Below, in pieces: positions 45,601 to 59,200 of a DNA stretch of 64,000 bases (position 1 is the stretch's first letter; every line of letters starts with the position of its first letter). Origin of the DNA: Branchiostoma floridae (lineage: Eukaryota; Chordata; Leptocardii; Amphioxiformes; Branchiostomatidae); contig NC_049980.1 of the NCBI RefSeq assembly GCF_000003815.2, forward strand, positions 15,327,992 through 15,391,991, written 5' to 3'. The position numbers and the translations under genes are program-made. The notes below the pieces were generated by a model, which saw nothing but the letters and a program-made list of their open reading frames with translations, had not been told where the DNA came from and searched no databases.

Positions 45601-45900
45601 CATAGATTACAGCAAGGTGATGACAGGTAGTGCCCGCAATTTTTTTTCAACTGCTTCCCTTTGCCACAGAAAGGAACGCTTCAGGCCTAATTATATATCC
45701 CGTTGGCCATGAAGGCCCGACGTTTCCCTCTGGCAGTCAGCACTGGTCAATGTGTACATAGTTTGGTTTGAATCTTTATTTATCATCCTATAGCTGACCA
45801 AGTGCTAATGCGTGTTTTTGTTTATACATAACAGTCAGTGCAAATTATCTCACTATTATCTTCAACAAATCCGTGTTGTAACTAGAGTTTGGCGACCTCA

Positions 45901-46976
45901 TACCTCCATGAAAATTTAGAGCTTTTGTAAATTTCATGCAATTGACTAAGACATTAACATAATTTATGCATGGTGTTGTTCATCATTGACAAACGTACAC
46001 ATGTCACGATTATAAAATTCCCATTATTAACCATAAAGCGGTTTTGCAATTTTTACATAAATTATGCAAATAAGTTCCTCATTATCATATTTGGTATCTG
46101 CTTATATTCCACCTATCATATTAACATGTGTTACATTTATTGAAGTCCAGTTATTGAAAACAATGGAATTATACAATTTCCTCATTAATTATGCAAATTA
46201 ACTCCTCATTTGCATAACATGTACATTGTATATCATTATGAACATCTTTGCCTAAGGTACCCGCATGCATAATATGATGCCAATCCGTCAATCCTTTCTG
46301 CAGTTATCCTCTTTGGAATGTCTTGACAAAAACGCCCCTGCAGTTCCCAAATTAAATGTTAGGGGGTTGAAACTTGCCCCACTTTGTCATGACACTGAAA
46401 GCTATCTTCCACCTAAATGTCACGACCATATCACGTACGGGACAAGAGATACATTGTAAAATTGCTATGATAGACTATTCTCATTAATTATGCAAATATA
46501 CTCCTATTTTGCATAATTAGTATTTAATCTTGTACAACATTGTCTAAGGTACCTACATACCAAAAATCATGAAAATCCGTTGTTCCCTTCATGAGTTATC
46601 CTCGTCAGAAGGTTTTGACAAAAATGCCCCTGCTATCCCAAAACGAGACGCTAGGGGGCCCAAACTTACGTCATTTTTTCCTGAGCACAAGAGCTATCTA
46701 ATACTTAAAAATCTTGACCATAGCATGTTCAGAACACCGAGATAGCAAAACCGGAAGTTGCGCTGCAGTACCAAGGTCACACACCAGGGGGCCCAAAATT
46801 GACCTTGACCTTCGTCTTCCCAACCCCTACCCACATACCAAATATCATCGTAGTCCATCAAGAGGTTCTCAAGTTATGATGACCACAAATATGCGGACAC
46901 ACAGACACACACACACACACACACACACAGACACACTCAAAACTATAAGGGTAACCTCCATTTTTTCATGGAGGTA
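45901..46976 (+). mobile_element. Non-autonomous element with ACCTCCATGAA ends
   Basis: Starts TACCTCCATGAAAA and ends TTTTTTCATGGAGGTA, a short terminal inverted repeat. The inside carries repeated 'cattaattatgcaaatta' and 'gacaaaaa-gcccctgc' blocks and, near the right end, a (CA)n run at 46904-46930. No coding capacity. Related copies lie at 27785-28347, 35625-35870 and 57583-57790. Confidence 0.75.
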
Positions 46977-47382
46977 ATAAAAAAATGACATTAATTTGCA
47001 TTCTGTAGACGATGGCGTCCATAGATTTTACTTTCTGTGACCTAACGTATAAAATCAACTGACTTTTTCCCATTTCGGCATGACAGTTACATCAAGGAGG
47101 TTGACATTCTTGGTTACATGTCTTACATGTGCTAGTATCTGTGGGGACTACTTTGTGTGGATGGATTACCTCTAGTCACAATCTCCAATGCGGATGAATA
47201 CTAGTTATATTGGTCACATGAGATCATGTGACTTGTGTGACGTATCAAGTCTGACGAGAAGAACCAAGAAAGAAGAACACTTCCCTTTTAATATTTCTGC
47301 GTTTTACCACAATTTCTACGTTTTGTTCGACTAGAAGGCAGATTAAGGCTCTGTTTAAGAAAGAGGTGACAATCTGGTCAGA

Positions 47383-50300
47383 ATGCAGGCGAAAGAAGGG
47401 ATGAAACGTGGCGAATCCCGCTGTTGTTGCGGGTGTTTGCATGTCCGGGCCGGGGCCATTATGATCGGGCTTCTACACCTGGTGAGCAACAATTTCCTCC
47501 AATTTCTGCAATTTTCACCGTTAAAACTGAACATTTTAACCATAAGGGCCTTCTGAGTGCTCTAGATATTGATTCACGTATGTATTTGGAGATGTCACGG
47601 TGTCGATCTTACGAAATGTCTGATAGTTGTCTGACAAAGGAGTGATATTTTCAAGCTCCTGAAAAATATAAAGATGGCGGACAGGACATGAATCAGCTGA
47701 CAAACGATGATCATGAGGGAAGCAGGAACAATATATTTACGTTATAACGCATTGTTTGGGTGACAAAGTAAAGTAAAGACTGAACCATTTGATGTATAAG
47801 TAATGAACAGTATACAGGCTGGCCAATGTGTTCGAGATTTTAGTTTCACTTTTTTGGTAGTATCAAGGAAGTATCATGTTGTAACTTGTATAATTTCATA
47901 GAACAAGATGTGAAGGTGTTATGTGAGAAGTTGTTTAAATTGTCTTATTGGGTTCTTGGTACGTGCATGTTGAGCATGGAAATTAAAATGTAACTTGGAC
48001 AGATACCAGAATATCTAACTACAATGTCTTTGCATGATACCGTTACACATCTTAACCTGGATTACTGCAATTTCTTTGTTCATGGACCCTACTGTGCATT
48101 TGCAGTGAGATGTATTGTTGGTTATGTCAAAGGTAAAGGCCCCTAACTTGAAAAGGGATGTTGTCTTGTTCATGGTTGATACATGTTCATGTCCAGATGT
48201 GTTTTGTTTATGTCTCAGGGGCCTTCAACTTTGACATATCACCCACAGTGCATTTTCATACATGTGTACAGTTGGAAACATTAACACACCTATTCATTGT
48301 CCACCATATATAATTACTCATGTTGCAACTGTGTACCTGAACAGGTGTGTCACCTGTTGGGAATGTTGATCCTGGCCTACCTGATCACCCATCCTGAGGC
48401 CATGCCAAAGGGTGACACCTGGTACAGTCTCAACTACAATGGCAACGACACCACACGTGGCAGCGGTATGTATGATGCAACTGATTCATCATTTGTATAG
48501 GAGTTCATGTACACAAGTACATATATGTGTTTCTCAGTAGCCTGCAACAATACAGGCTACTTTTAATTGATTGGTAAATGTAACCCCGTGGATAAAGATT
48601 ACCCAGCGTCTTACAGTATGGTCATATAAGCAGACAAATGTTGGAATCGGTAAGAAGTCATATTCCAAGGAAGTTGGTAGCAGTTTTTGTCGATTTGTTT
48701 TGTTATTTGTGTATACCAACACTTGCCAATTATCCTTTATGTCTTATTGTTGTAAGTCTTTTGTACTGACATGAAGTAGAATACTATGATTAATTTGGTC
48801 AGTAAGGTATGACACAAATACTGCAAATATTTTTATGATTTTACCAGCTTGGTAAAACTTTAAAACCCAAGTTTTAACCATAATTTTTTAACCAAAATTT
48901 TTAAAAGCAAAGTTTTTCCTTTCTCATGTACATGTAGCTCCCCAGTGGTCCCCATATTACACAGTAATGGGAGGAGAATCTGAGGACAGAAATGGGGGTA
49001 TGACCTGATAAGAAGAGCATGTTGTCTTTTCCTGAAGTGAAGAGATGGACCATGCCTCTTGCAAGTCTTTTTGAGGGGACAGTTGGTTAAAGAATTAGTC
49101 TCCATTGCTGTTTAGGGGGGGACATAAGAATTGCTACCACTGATATTTGCGCTGTCACGTACAACCCATATGAGACAATGGTCCATCTCTCCCAAGACAA
49201 GCCATGTATTTCCTAAATGCATGTGTAGGTGCATCCTATTAGTCTGTTTGTTTTCTTTTACTTAATTTAAACATCTTGTAATCTTTGTGTCTATGTGTGA
49301 CGGTGTCCCTGCACGATTCACGTTGGCCTTGTGGTATTACGTAAAATGGGAACAGCTTGGGCAAAGGTTAATGCCAGATTCTTGTCTCTAATTTTGGATG
49401 TACTTGCATCACTTCATGGTGGGAGTGAGCATGTTCCATTGTGTATGGTGTGTGAACTAGGTAATACTTTCTACATAGAACTGATGCTGTGTTAATGCCT
49501 TTTGTTCTGAACGTTGGTCTCTTTCCATGTAAAGTCTCTTTGTGGAGCTTGGACAGGTGCATGCGGAGGTCCTGTTGTATAGACTTTTTTCTCTCAGTTA
49601 AATGCATTGGTTGTAAAGATGAACTGCTGACTGCTACTTTGCTGATGTCTATATACAATTCTCAGCATGTGTTATACATGGCATACAATTCATTGACCTG
49701 GTCCTTACCTAACAGCCATTCTGTATGTGTCCTACAGACAACTGTGTTGCCCTGGCCATCACATTCTTCACCTTCACCATGACTCTGCTTATGCTGTATG
49801 GTGCTATAAAGGTAAGTGGTACACAACAAACCCCTGATTCTCCCTAGAAAGTTTTGTAACATTTTATGGTGATAACATGAATAAACCTTGTACCTGTAGT
49901 TTCAGAAAACATAGCTTTTGTTTTAGGTCCTATCAAACCACCTGCCATGTCTAAAGTTGTCCTTTTGTGATACAATTGTAAATGGTTTGTTTTTACGGTA
50001 GTGTAAATGGGTGAATTAATCAATAAATGACTGAATGAAAAAAACTTTTTACATTTTTGGCGCAATTGGCTAATTAGAAGGAAATTAGGTCACAAAGAAA
50101 ATGCATCAATAAGAGTACTACTAAAATGTTGTTTGTAGATTTGGTTTATTGTCACATGTGACAAACTGTTTTCTTTTCTCTCTCCCAGCACCGTGCAGGC
50201 TACCTGCTGCCCTTCTTCTGTATCCAGGTGTTTGACTTCACAGTGGGCTGTCTTACAGCCATAGGCTTTGTTTCCTACATGCCCAACATCAGGACTTTCA

Positions 50301-51903
50301 TGGAACAAAACGTAAGTACCCAATATAGGGAGCCCAAGCACACTGGCTCAGAGATGAAGTAATCCATGATTTGCGCCGCATACGTCTTGTCATTGTCAGG
50401 AGGACTTTGAGACTGACATTGTAAATTTTTCAATAGATAAACAATATGTAATTTCTTATTGCTTTTTCCACTTAATAGATTAAGATGATGGTAGTGATGA
50501 TGATGGATTAACCATCTCCCCTATACTTGACTGTATAACTAATACTTATTTGGTGCCAAATAGCTACCTTAGAACAATGGTCAATTTGTGATGGTATGAT
50601 GACCAAAAACTGTATATTCGTACCTGTACTTGAGCGCTAAAGTTCAGGAGTTGATGCAAAGTTTAATTCTGCTGGTTCCAGCCCAACTTGCCGTACCGTG
50701 AGGAGCTGATGGCGATGGACCCCCAGTACCTGCTGCTGATCTGCATGGCTCTCTTCTTCATAGTGATGATCATCAAGGTAACTATTTGCCATGACAGGCA
50801 GTTGTCTGAGGCCTTTTACATGTACAGTCGGTATTTTATGGACATACATTTTAAGTTGGACAAAGTTATAAAGTATTGCATTGAATCATAGATGTATTAG
50901 TTAGACCATTGTACATTCTTTTTTTGGTGAGGAAGGTGCAAAGTTAACATATTTAAGATATGGATACTGTTAGTAGTGTAATGCAGTCCAGGACTCAAGT
51001 GCCATGCACATTGCGGATTAGTTGTAGTAGTCACCCTTAAGTAACTGGTCATGTACTGTGGTGTTGTTTTACTTATTGGAGTTGTGAGGAGATGTTACAA
51101 TACAGGTACATCACCTCACAAACTAAAGAGGTTGTTGAGATATTAATGCCACATGGCATACAAAATTCAGCTGTTTTGTTACCATAAAGACTGTTGTAGA
51201 TCATCTTTGTTGGGTGGTTTACAACCTGCTTTAAAGTCCTTCACGTAAAGATTGTACCTATGATGAATGTGACCACACCCTAAGTAACTGGTTGTGCTAT
51301 TTTTCAGGCTTACTTCATTGGAGTAGTGTGGGGATGTTACAAGTACATCACCTCCCGTAACCTCATGGAGGTTATTTACTGCCCCGACACCGAGGTCAGT
51401 ACTCAGATTCTACTGTTACTGTAGGTCTTCCTGGAACATGTATTGTTTTCTTACATTTCTGAACCCATTTACCATATTCTTAGATTAGTGAGTGGAATCA
51501 TCCACAATGTTTGTAACTTTTTGGTTCATGCTGAGACATTGTAGAGGTATGGTAGTCAGTATTAAAGGGTGAGTGAGAGATTGGGTCTTCACTGGAGTAA
51601 CATTACTGTTGTAATATCAGATTGTGCAATGAAAGCTTTCTTTTTTAAACTTAATGGAAGGCATCTCAGACACCAATTGCAGACTTGTATATCATAATAT
51701 TACTATCATCAGTACTATTGGATGGGTCCTAAAATGAAGTCATAACAGAGGTTCCATGGAAAGGTGGTTTCTGAAGTTTTTTAGATGACTAACTGATAGT
51801 ATTTTCCCCAAACCAGGCCCTGCTTCCAATGACTCCTCCCAGCTATGACACTGTGACGAAGATGCCTCCTCCACCGCCCTACACTCCAGCTACTGAGACA
51901 TAA
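47383..51903 (+). CDS. LAPTM4: LAPTM4, lysosomal tetraspan membrane protein, complete
   Basis: LAPTM4 proteins are late-endosome/lysosome membrane proteins that affect cargo sorting and lipid and nutrient handling. Seven exons: 47383-47481, 48345-48465, 49738-49811, 50189-50311, 50682-50777, 51308-51394, 51817-51903. They join exactly to 228 residues (human LAPTM4A has 233). Family marks: the N-terminal CCCGCLHVRAGAI (human CCGCCHVRTGTI), four hydrophobic segments, GYLLPFFCIQVFDF in the loop, and WGCYKYITSRN after the fourth segment. The C-terminal tail has two PY motifs (PPSY and PPPY), which in vertebrate LAPTM4 recruit NEDD4-type ubiquitin ligases needed for sorting. The first ATG lies just before the conserved cysteine cluster. 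Intron 5 contains a decayed copy of exon 6. The gene is convergent with RB1CC1. Whether it is closer to vertebrate A or B cannot be told by eye. Confidence 0.95.
51030..51147 (+). pseudogene. Relic duplicated exon 6 of LAPTM4
   Basis: About 120 bp in intron 5 match the real exon 6 and its upstream intron (about 51276-51394): 'cccttaagtaactgg', 'ttacttattggagt', 'ggagatgttacaa', 'gtacatcacctc' and 'agaggttgttgaga'. The AG acceptor is absent at the matching place and small indels break the frame, so the copy cannot be used as an exon. Confidence 0.75.
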
Positions 51904-53302
51904 ACAACAACAGGAAACAACAACAACAAGCATAACCTTCCTTACAAAGGAAGTCTGAGGAAAACCTGCTAATGTTCATGGATTAATATAAAACACAGAT
52001 CAAATACCTATTTTCTCGCACCAATTTTGCCTCTGGATATTTATGCAAGTCAAAGGAAGGTTGCCTTGAGTTGTTTTCTCACATTATGGATTTTGAGGAG
52101 AAAGACACATTACTTTGTGGGTTTTAAAAAAAGGGCCATATCTTAGTTAAACTTAAAGATGATGATTATTATTGACAAGCATAAGTTACATGTATAACTG
52201 CTACATGTCTATGACTTTTAAGGCCAGTGGTGAAGCTTTGTTTAGAAACCAGATTTTCTGGGATTTTGGTGTATGTAACCTTTCACTAGAACATGATCTA
52301 TTGCAACGTGCAAAAACTATATACATGTATATTGAATAATTCTATCAGCACAATGTCCACGTATATCTACAGTATGTAGCAAAGCTGTATCATGTAACTT
52401 CAAGGATGATAGCAATCTTTATACTTGACACTGATGTAATTGAAGAGATTTGGTGTATTTTCTGACCTTTGTACTATTTCTGTAGAATCAGTGTTGGCTT
52501 CCTATTGGAGATTATGAAAAGTGAGAGATGGTTTACAGATACATAAGTGCAATTTGAAGGGCTGTGATGACATCCCAGGTGTCAGTGGCAAGTCCAGTTC
52601 TGATTTGAGATTTGGAATGTGGTAAAAAAAAGTCTTGTGACTTGCAGTGCTTCATTACTGGTTCGGGCAGCCAAACTGACTCAAGGTGGGATTTCATGAT
52701 GTGGAAATGCAAAGGGATTGATCGCAAATGGAAGCTAAATTACCCTTGATATGTTTAATCTCAAAATCTGTTTTCTGGCTTCCCTGATTATTATGTTTGT
52801 AGTACATGTATCTGCATAGTGAATCAATGGTGTGACAGAACATGCTGCAGCCAGTAAGGACAAAAATGTGTCCTCCTTTCCTGTGAAGTATAAAATGTAC
52901 CTGCCTTGTATTTGTAATTTACATTAATATTGGAGCCTGAATTTACATTGAAACCAAGCTGTTTCCCCATACATACAGGATTACAAGTAATATGTGGGAA
53001 TCAATCCATCATTTGGCGTATGTACATGTATTTGCTAGCTTGAGAATCAGAATTTCTGAAACCATCAGTGAGATTTGCTTCTCTTCCACCATGTGTTACA
53101 GAGTTATCCATGGAATGACAACAGATGCAGCAGAGAAAACTTTATAAGAATTTGTGTTGTCTGGTCCTAAGATGTAAATACATCTAACTTGCAAATTCAT
53201 TTTAATTATTTTAAGTTTGGGCCATTACATATATATATAGAGAGAGAGGGACCTATAAAATTTAGACTCAATATGGTGAACAGTATGCATCTTGCTACCT
53301 TG

Positions 53303-53308
53303 AATAAA
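53303..53308 (+). terminator. Polyadenylation signal of LAPTM4
   Basis: AATAAA after a 3' UTR of about 1.4 kb (51904 to about 53325). The UTR contains no other gene. Confidence 0.6.
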
Positions 53309-53537
53309 GGCTAGTCTGCCGAACTTAGTACATGTGTGTGTCTACTTTTTGCACTTACGTATTCTTGACCCCAGTAGTTGCAATGAAACTTGCAGATACA
53401 TGGCAACAAGACAGGGTTTAAAAAAATACTTATTACATCTAGGCGTGGATACTGGTTCACTGGACCTGATTTGAACCTGAATAACATGGACCTTAAATCA
53501 CAAAGCCTGGGTCCATAAAATCTTGAACAAATACATA

Positions 53538-54445
53538 CAGTCAAACCTGCCCAAATTGGGACCCATAACGACCGCATCATTTTCAAAATTGAGGTTTTCA
53601 TTGATTTTCTATGATTAGTAGCGCGATTTTGTGCCGAAATAGGCCAGTTTGCGTCGGATTTTGACTGCCATTACAATGTTATGTTTAGAATAAGGATGGA
53701 GGCGGTCAATGGGTGGGTCAATCGGGCAGTCTACTGTAGAGGGTCTGCATGCTCTTTTACGTAAGGCGTAGGCAGCCAATTTTATTTCCCGTAATTCGTA
53801 GGGAAAACCATCTTATCTACGTAATTCGTAGCGAGGCGACCAAATTTAGCGTAATTGCCTTCCTTGATTTAGCGTAATACGTAGGGGGTTCTTTTAAATT
53901 CAGCGTAAATCGTTGTCGGAACTCCCCATGCAGACCCTCTACTGTAATATGGGAGGAAATTTCGTTGTAAGAAAATCCAACTTTAGTTGTTACAGAATTT
54001 TTTTTTTTAATCTATAACATTATGAAGTGAACGACTGCTGAAACGTATATAGCCTCATACTTTTTAAAGAAAGATCTGTGTAATGCTTTTGTCCAACTGT
54101 ACTGTACATTCACTCTCGTGGGTAAGTTCGCTATCGGGACGTACCGGGCATCGAATTCGAAAGGTGCACCGTAGTTATTTCAGATACGGCGATCAAGAAC
54201 ACAGCGACGCATGAAGGCTTGTATAGTAACTGACAGCATCAAAGTTCCCTTACTGTCTAAAACGTTAGTGTACAAATATTGAGCTTTAAAACACTGTATC
54301 GCATAAAAGCTCGATAAAAGGTTGGGGTTAAATTTACAGTTTGCATCGGGCATGTTTTAAGTCGATACTCTTCTCAGCGACCACCTGCCCAAATTGACCG
54401 TTTTTTCCCGGTCCCCCGGGTGGTCGTCTTGGGCAGGTTTGACTG
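53538..54445. mobile_element. Tc1/mariner-type MITE with nested insertion
   Basis: Ends are CAGTCAAACCTGCCCAA and its reverse complement, each flanked by TA (53536-53537 and 54446-54447), as for Tc1/mariner elements. There is no transposase. Its interior holds a second element at 53737-53941. It lies between the convergent 3' ends of LAPTM4 and RB1CC1. Confidence 0.8.
53737..53941. mobile_element. Nested element with TAGAGGGTCTGCATG ends
   Basis: TAGAGGGTCTGCATG at 53737 and CATGCAGACCCTCTA ending at 53941 are exact inverted repeats. CTG flanks both sides, a possible 3-bp target duplication. The interior is made of degenerate ~40-bp repeats around 'gcgtaattcgtaggg'. Confidence 0.75.
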
Positions 54446-54724
54446 TACATTTCTATTCAGATATCTTGATACTATTAGGTAATACAACCAAAAAGGTTCA
54501 ACAAAGTAAAACTGCCTGAAGCAAACTAGATTAGTCTAATTTCTCCTTTGTAACTGTTGGTCCTGTTAAGTCAACAGTAAATTTGATTTGAAAAAAAACA
54601 ACACATCTAAGTTAACCATGGAATAAGACATGTAACATTTGAATATCATTGGTTTGACTAAATCCACATCTATCTGTTGAAGATAAGTCTACAAAAAGGA
54701 TCAGCACTGAGTTCACAACAAAGC

Positions 54725-54730
54725 TTTATT
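54725..54730 (-). terminator. Polyadenylation signal of RB1CC1
   Basis: AATAAA on the minus strand, about 1.5 kb beyond the RB1CC1 stop at 56212. The intervening sequence is AT-rich 3' UTR without another gene. Confidence 0.55.
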
Positions 54731-56211
54731 TTGTACCATTTTTATGATGGCACATTTAATTTTGCACAGGGTTGCTGCATACAACAAACAACCTGTACTT
54801 GTACAGTATTCAAAGCTTACCTTATACATTCCATGGGAATAATCCCAACTTGCTGAGCAGAAATTAAGATATCTTTGACAATTTCTGACTGCTCTCCTAA
54901 ACTACCAAACAACTTTATGTCAATAGATTTTCAAAAAAAGAACAGTTGCTACTTAAACTCAAGAGTTACTTGATTCATTTCATGTTAGGGAACTGCATTG
55001 GATGTACAGGGCTGGGGTCATGGGTATACATATTAAGTTACCCATGGTAAAACTATGGCTAACACCTACATAAACATTTCATCCACAACAGTTATGTAGA
55101 CTTCATTACAAGTCTAGCGCAGTTGAAATCAAATTTATCTATGTTGCACGGACATATTGGTCACATGTCAATTATCCCAAAGACTTGCTATATAGTCTGT
55201 TTCACACGGGCACACATAACTGGACAATTTGGCTTAGCACCAAAAATAAACCTCAGTACTTAAAGGTTTTACATTACATGAAATGTATGTTTACAATGTG
55301 GGTATGTAAATCACTCTAACAATCGTGACTCTTACTTTACGTCTCAACTCTTCAGTTGCATGCATGCTTGTTTACATGCTACATGTATAAATTTTTACAG
55401 CACATATCACAGTTATTTACACAAAGATTACTGTACACACAGTACTATATTGGTATAGTAGGCAAAAAAGCAGCAATTCTGTTTGGCTAGAGTAAATGCA
55501 ATTAATTTAACAAACAAGTCTGTTAACATAGTCCCTTTACCACATTTAGGTACATAATTGTTGAATACAGAATTAAGCCTATGTTGCCAAATATCAAATA
55601 ACATGACCATTTGCTTTTTATCTACATATAAATGTATCACCAGTCTTTGTAGATGTGGACCATTGTCTCGTTGGAAAAACAAGCAAACATTGCCTGTACA
55701 AGTGAATCAAGTTCAACCAACTGAGTAGGCTGATACTCTACAGGTTTGTACATTATGAAGTACATATCTTCCTAATCAACAAGTCATAGTTTTACTCGTG
55801 AGATGGCAAAGGTACAGATATGGACCGGGAGAACAACTGACATGCTGAGCTGGTTATGTACATGTACATGTATAGACATGTAATACAGACTTGATTGAGA
55901 AGTCATATACATATACGGTGCAATTGACTTGACTTGACTACTGATCTGGGGGGAGTCATCTGAGTAGGCCTCAACTTTTGCATATAAAAGTTGAAGTAAG
56001 TCAGTAATGTACTAAAGTTCTGAAGATAAATAATGTTTGGATATTACAAAATGTTCTGAATACAATAGCAGGTCCTCTAGATCTTCTGCTCTCCCAGATG
56101 ACATTTTGTTTGATACAGGGCTGTAGGAATTTACAAATGACTTATGACAATTGTGTGCTTCAAGTGTGTGTTTCATCCTCTGTAATTGATTTACAAAGTT
56201 TTCTACAACCC

Positions 56212-59200
56212 TCACAGTTTCCTGCCCCATGGGATGGCTTTGACTCTGTAAAACTTGGTACCAACAGGAACCTTGAACCTGTTCTGAGGCTGAAAAAATA
56301 ACACATTGTATTTAGAATTTTAAAAACAACAGCATTGTTCTTCTGCTTCAATTATACTAAGTTCAATACATATACCTGCATTTAGTCCTCTAGATATAGT
56401 CCAAAACAATTTGACTTGTTAATGTGTTCTTTCACAGATTACTTGAAAATATGCTTTGATCAGCTTGGTGTAATCTGTTTTATGGATTTTTCAATAAATT
56501 TTCAAAAATGTTCCTGTCTTTATTGCATCAAAATTCAATGTTGTTGATGGTCCCATGTACAGCATAGTTGAAATACATAGCAACAGCATACAAAAATTGA
56601 CTCACTAAATCTTGCCTATTATACAATTACAGTACATGTATCTTACACATTTATATGTGAATGTTTTAAATGCAGTTGTACATTCAATTTTCCACAATTA
56701 AAAAAAAACACCACCTTTTTAGCCTGACAATACTCCTTGTCAGTGATCTGTCCCAAAACCCAAGGTTTCCTGGGAGCACCGGGAGCTGGGTAGAAATAGA
56801 AGTGAAGTAGTCATAACCAACATAAAAGAAATTAAGGAAACACTAAATACATCTATGAGGAGAAACTACATACGGGCACACCTTGACACCTTGAATCCAG
56901 CACATTGTTGTATATTGTTAAGTTTAAAGACATCAAAGATATATGTAATATATCAATGAAATCAAAGGTGAAAATGTGCAGGTGAAGAAAAAAGCCCTAT
57001 AAGCTTGTAGGTTTCTCACCTTTAGCTAACAAACAAGAGTAAATAGAAAGGAAAGAGACAAAGTTATAAATAGTAAATAAAACAAAATCAAGAATCTCAT
57101 GTGTTCAACAAGTAGGCAATAAACAAACTGGAGAATCATGCAGGTAAAATCTGATAATATGAAAAGTATGAGTTCAAAATAGTGAAATGAAGTAAAAGAT
57201 AAGGTGGAAGGAAATACAATCATGCACATAAAAAGTATGACAAATACCAAAAATGAAACAAAATGACAAGATGAATGTCTGGACTACTGAGTAATATCAA
57301 AAATCAAACAAACTGACTTATCAACGGCTGGATTACTTACCTGACTTGAGGTCCAGTGCAGGGAGGGAGTCAGAGTGTAGAAAGTACAGCACGAGCCCCA
57401 CAGTGAACACAACATAGTTATCATGCCTCTCATCCAGGCAGATCAGGACAATGTCACCTATTTGGAAACTGCAGAAAAGTTGGAAAAAGACAGACTTAGT
57501 ATACATATCATATATAAGTCCCTGATCATCATTATAGTGATGGCTAGCAGACTTCAAATCTGTGCAAGTAAATAATTCATAAAGATGTCAAAACAGGAAG
57601 TCCAATTGCAGTCCCAAGGTCAAACACCAGGACACCCAAAATTAAACCTTACCATTAGGTCAACAACACAAGCACCAAATTTCATTGCAATGGCACATAC
57701 ATGTGTATATACTAACAATCTGGAGGTATACTGTCAGAAATACAACAACACCCACCCACTGCACTACCTACATTTAATGGAGGTGAACAATGGAATCATG
57801 TGTTTTTGTTTGAATGAGTTTGGGACAGACATGGCTTTGAATGAATACACATGCTACCTTTTAAATCCCCAAAATGAAAGGGTTTTCATATAAGACTTAT
57901 TACACAAAATGTTTGGTACATCTACTTTCCTGAGCCAATTACTAACAAAACATGGTTCACATTGTGTTAAGTTTCAAGACTCATACTTAAACTATTCTTA
58001 CAATGTCAAGAAACAGAGGAATAAAATTGCTGTGTCTAACTTACTCCTTGATAGCCACTTTCTCGGTAGGTCCTCCTAGTGCAGACATGGATCTCTGCAT
58101 CTGTGTCAAGAGGAATCATCTGACATATAACTACTAAAACTAAATGTAAGAAAAAACTCATTTACTTTTGCAGTAGGAGGAAAAAGGTTTTCACAGGTTC
58201 TAAGTATGTGGATGTAACAATTTTGTAGTACACTAGTCATAGTCATAAAAAGGAGAAGACATATTCCCAGCTTCATCACAACCACGCTGGAGAGATCAAC
58301 CAAAACTGTGAAAATTAAACCACTACAAAGTTTCAAGATTTACAGAATTACAGTTAGGTGAGTTGAAACTGCTTTAATTCACCATGCCAAGTAACAACTT
58401 ACTAGTGGCATCCAGTAGGCCTGCAAATGGATGAGAATTCAACATATCCAAGAGTTCGCTAAGATCCAGTTAATGTTTCCCTACACCTGCCATAGTCTCA
58501 TACATGTACATCATACATGTAAGTTACAACTCACCAGTCTCTGACTTAAAGTCATACATTCCTCTTCTTTCTTCCTCAGAGTCTGTGCAAAACATACATC
58601 ATATGTACATAACCTTTAGCATGCTTAGCTGGTTCCAAATAAGCAGTGTGGTCAATCACATGTGGAACAATTAAGTTTTCATGCTGACGATTCACAAGAA
58701 TGTTCACCAAAGGAACAACATGCTAAGAATTCTGCATACAATCAAGGTATGTAAGGTAATCAATTGCACACTGTGTAATATGCCTTTCCAGCTGTGACAA
58801 TCATAAGAAAAATCAATAAAGGGAAAATGTCTTTACAAAGATCTGTATTACAGTTTTCCCTCCCAGTATTTCCGGTGTTCAGTAGTGGGTAGTCTGAATG
58901 TGTGGCTATTTACTCACCATTTCAAGAGTCCTTATTCTGTCCTCCTGAACATCAGACCCTGGAGAATCACTGTAATAACAACATACATGTATATGTACAC
59001 CTCGCCATGGTCAACAAAGCAAACTTTAGGGAGACTACATTTCTTACAACAATGCAATCATAAAAACGTATGAAGTTATTTATCAAGAACTTACATAGTA
59101 GAACATGACCTTATTTGAATTCAACTATCATGTCTTGGACAAAGTGAAAATCTTGCACATACAACCAACTTTTTTCCTAAAGGTATCAAAGAAGCCATCT

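Noticed and set aside
46714-46977. Open frame ending in His-Thr repeats
   Set aside because: It lies wholly within a transposable element and its CA run.
57585-57893. 102-codon plus-strand gene in an RB1CC1 intron
   Set aside because: It spans a diverged transposable element and an intron of the opposite-strand gene.
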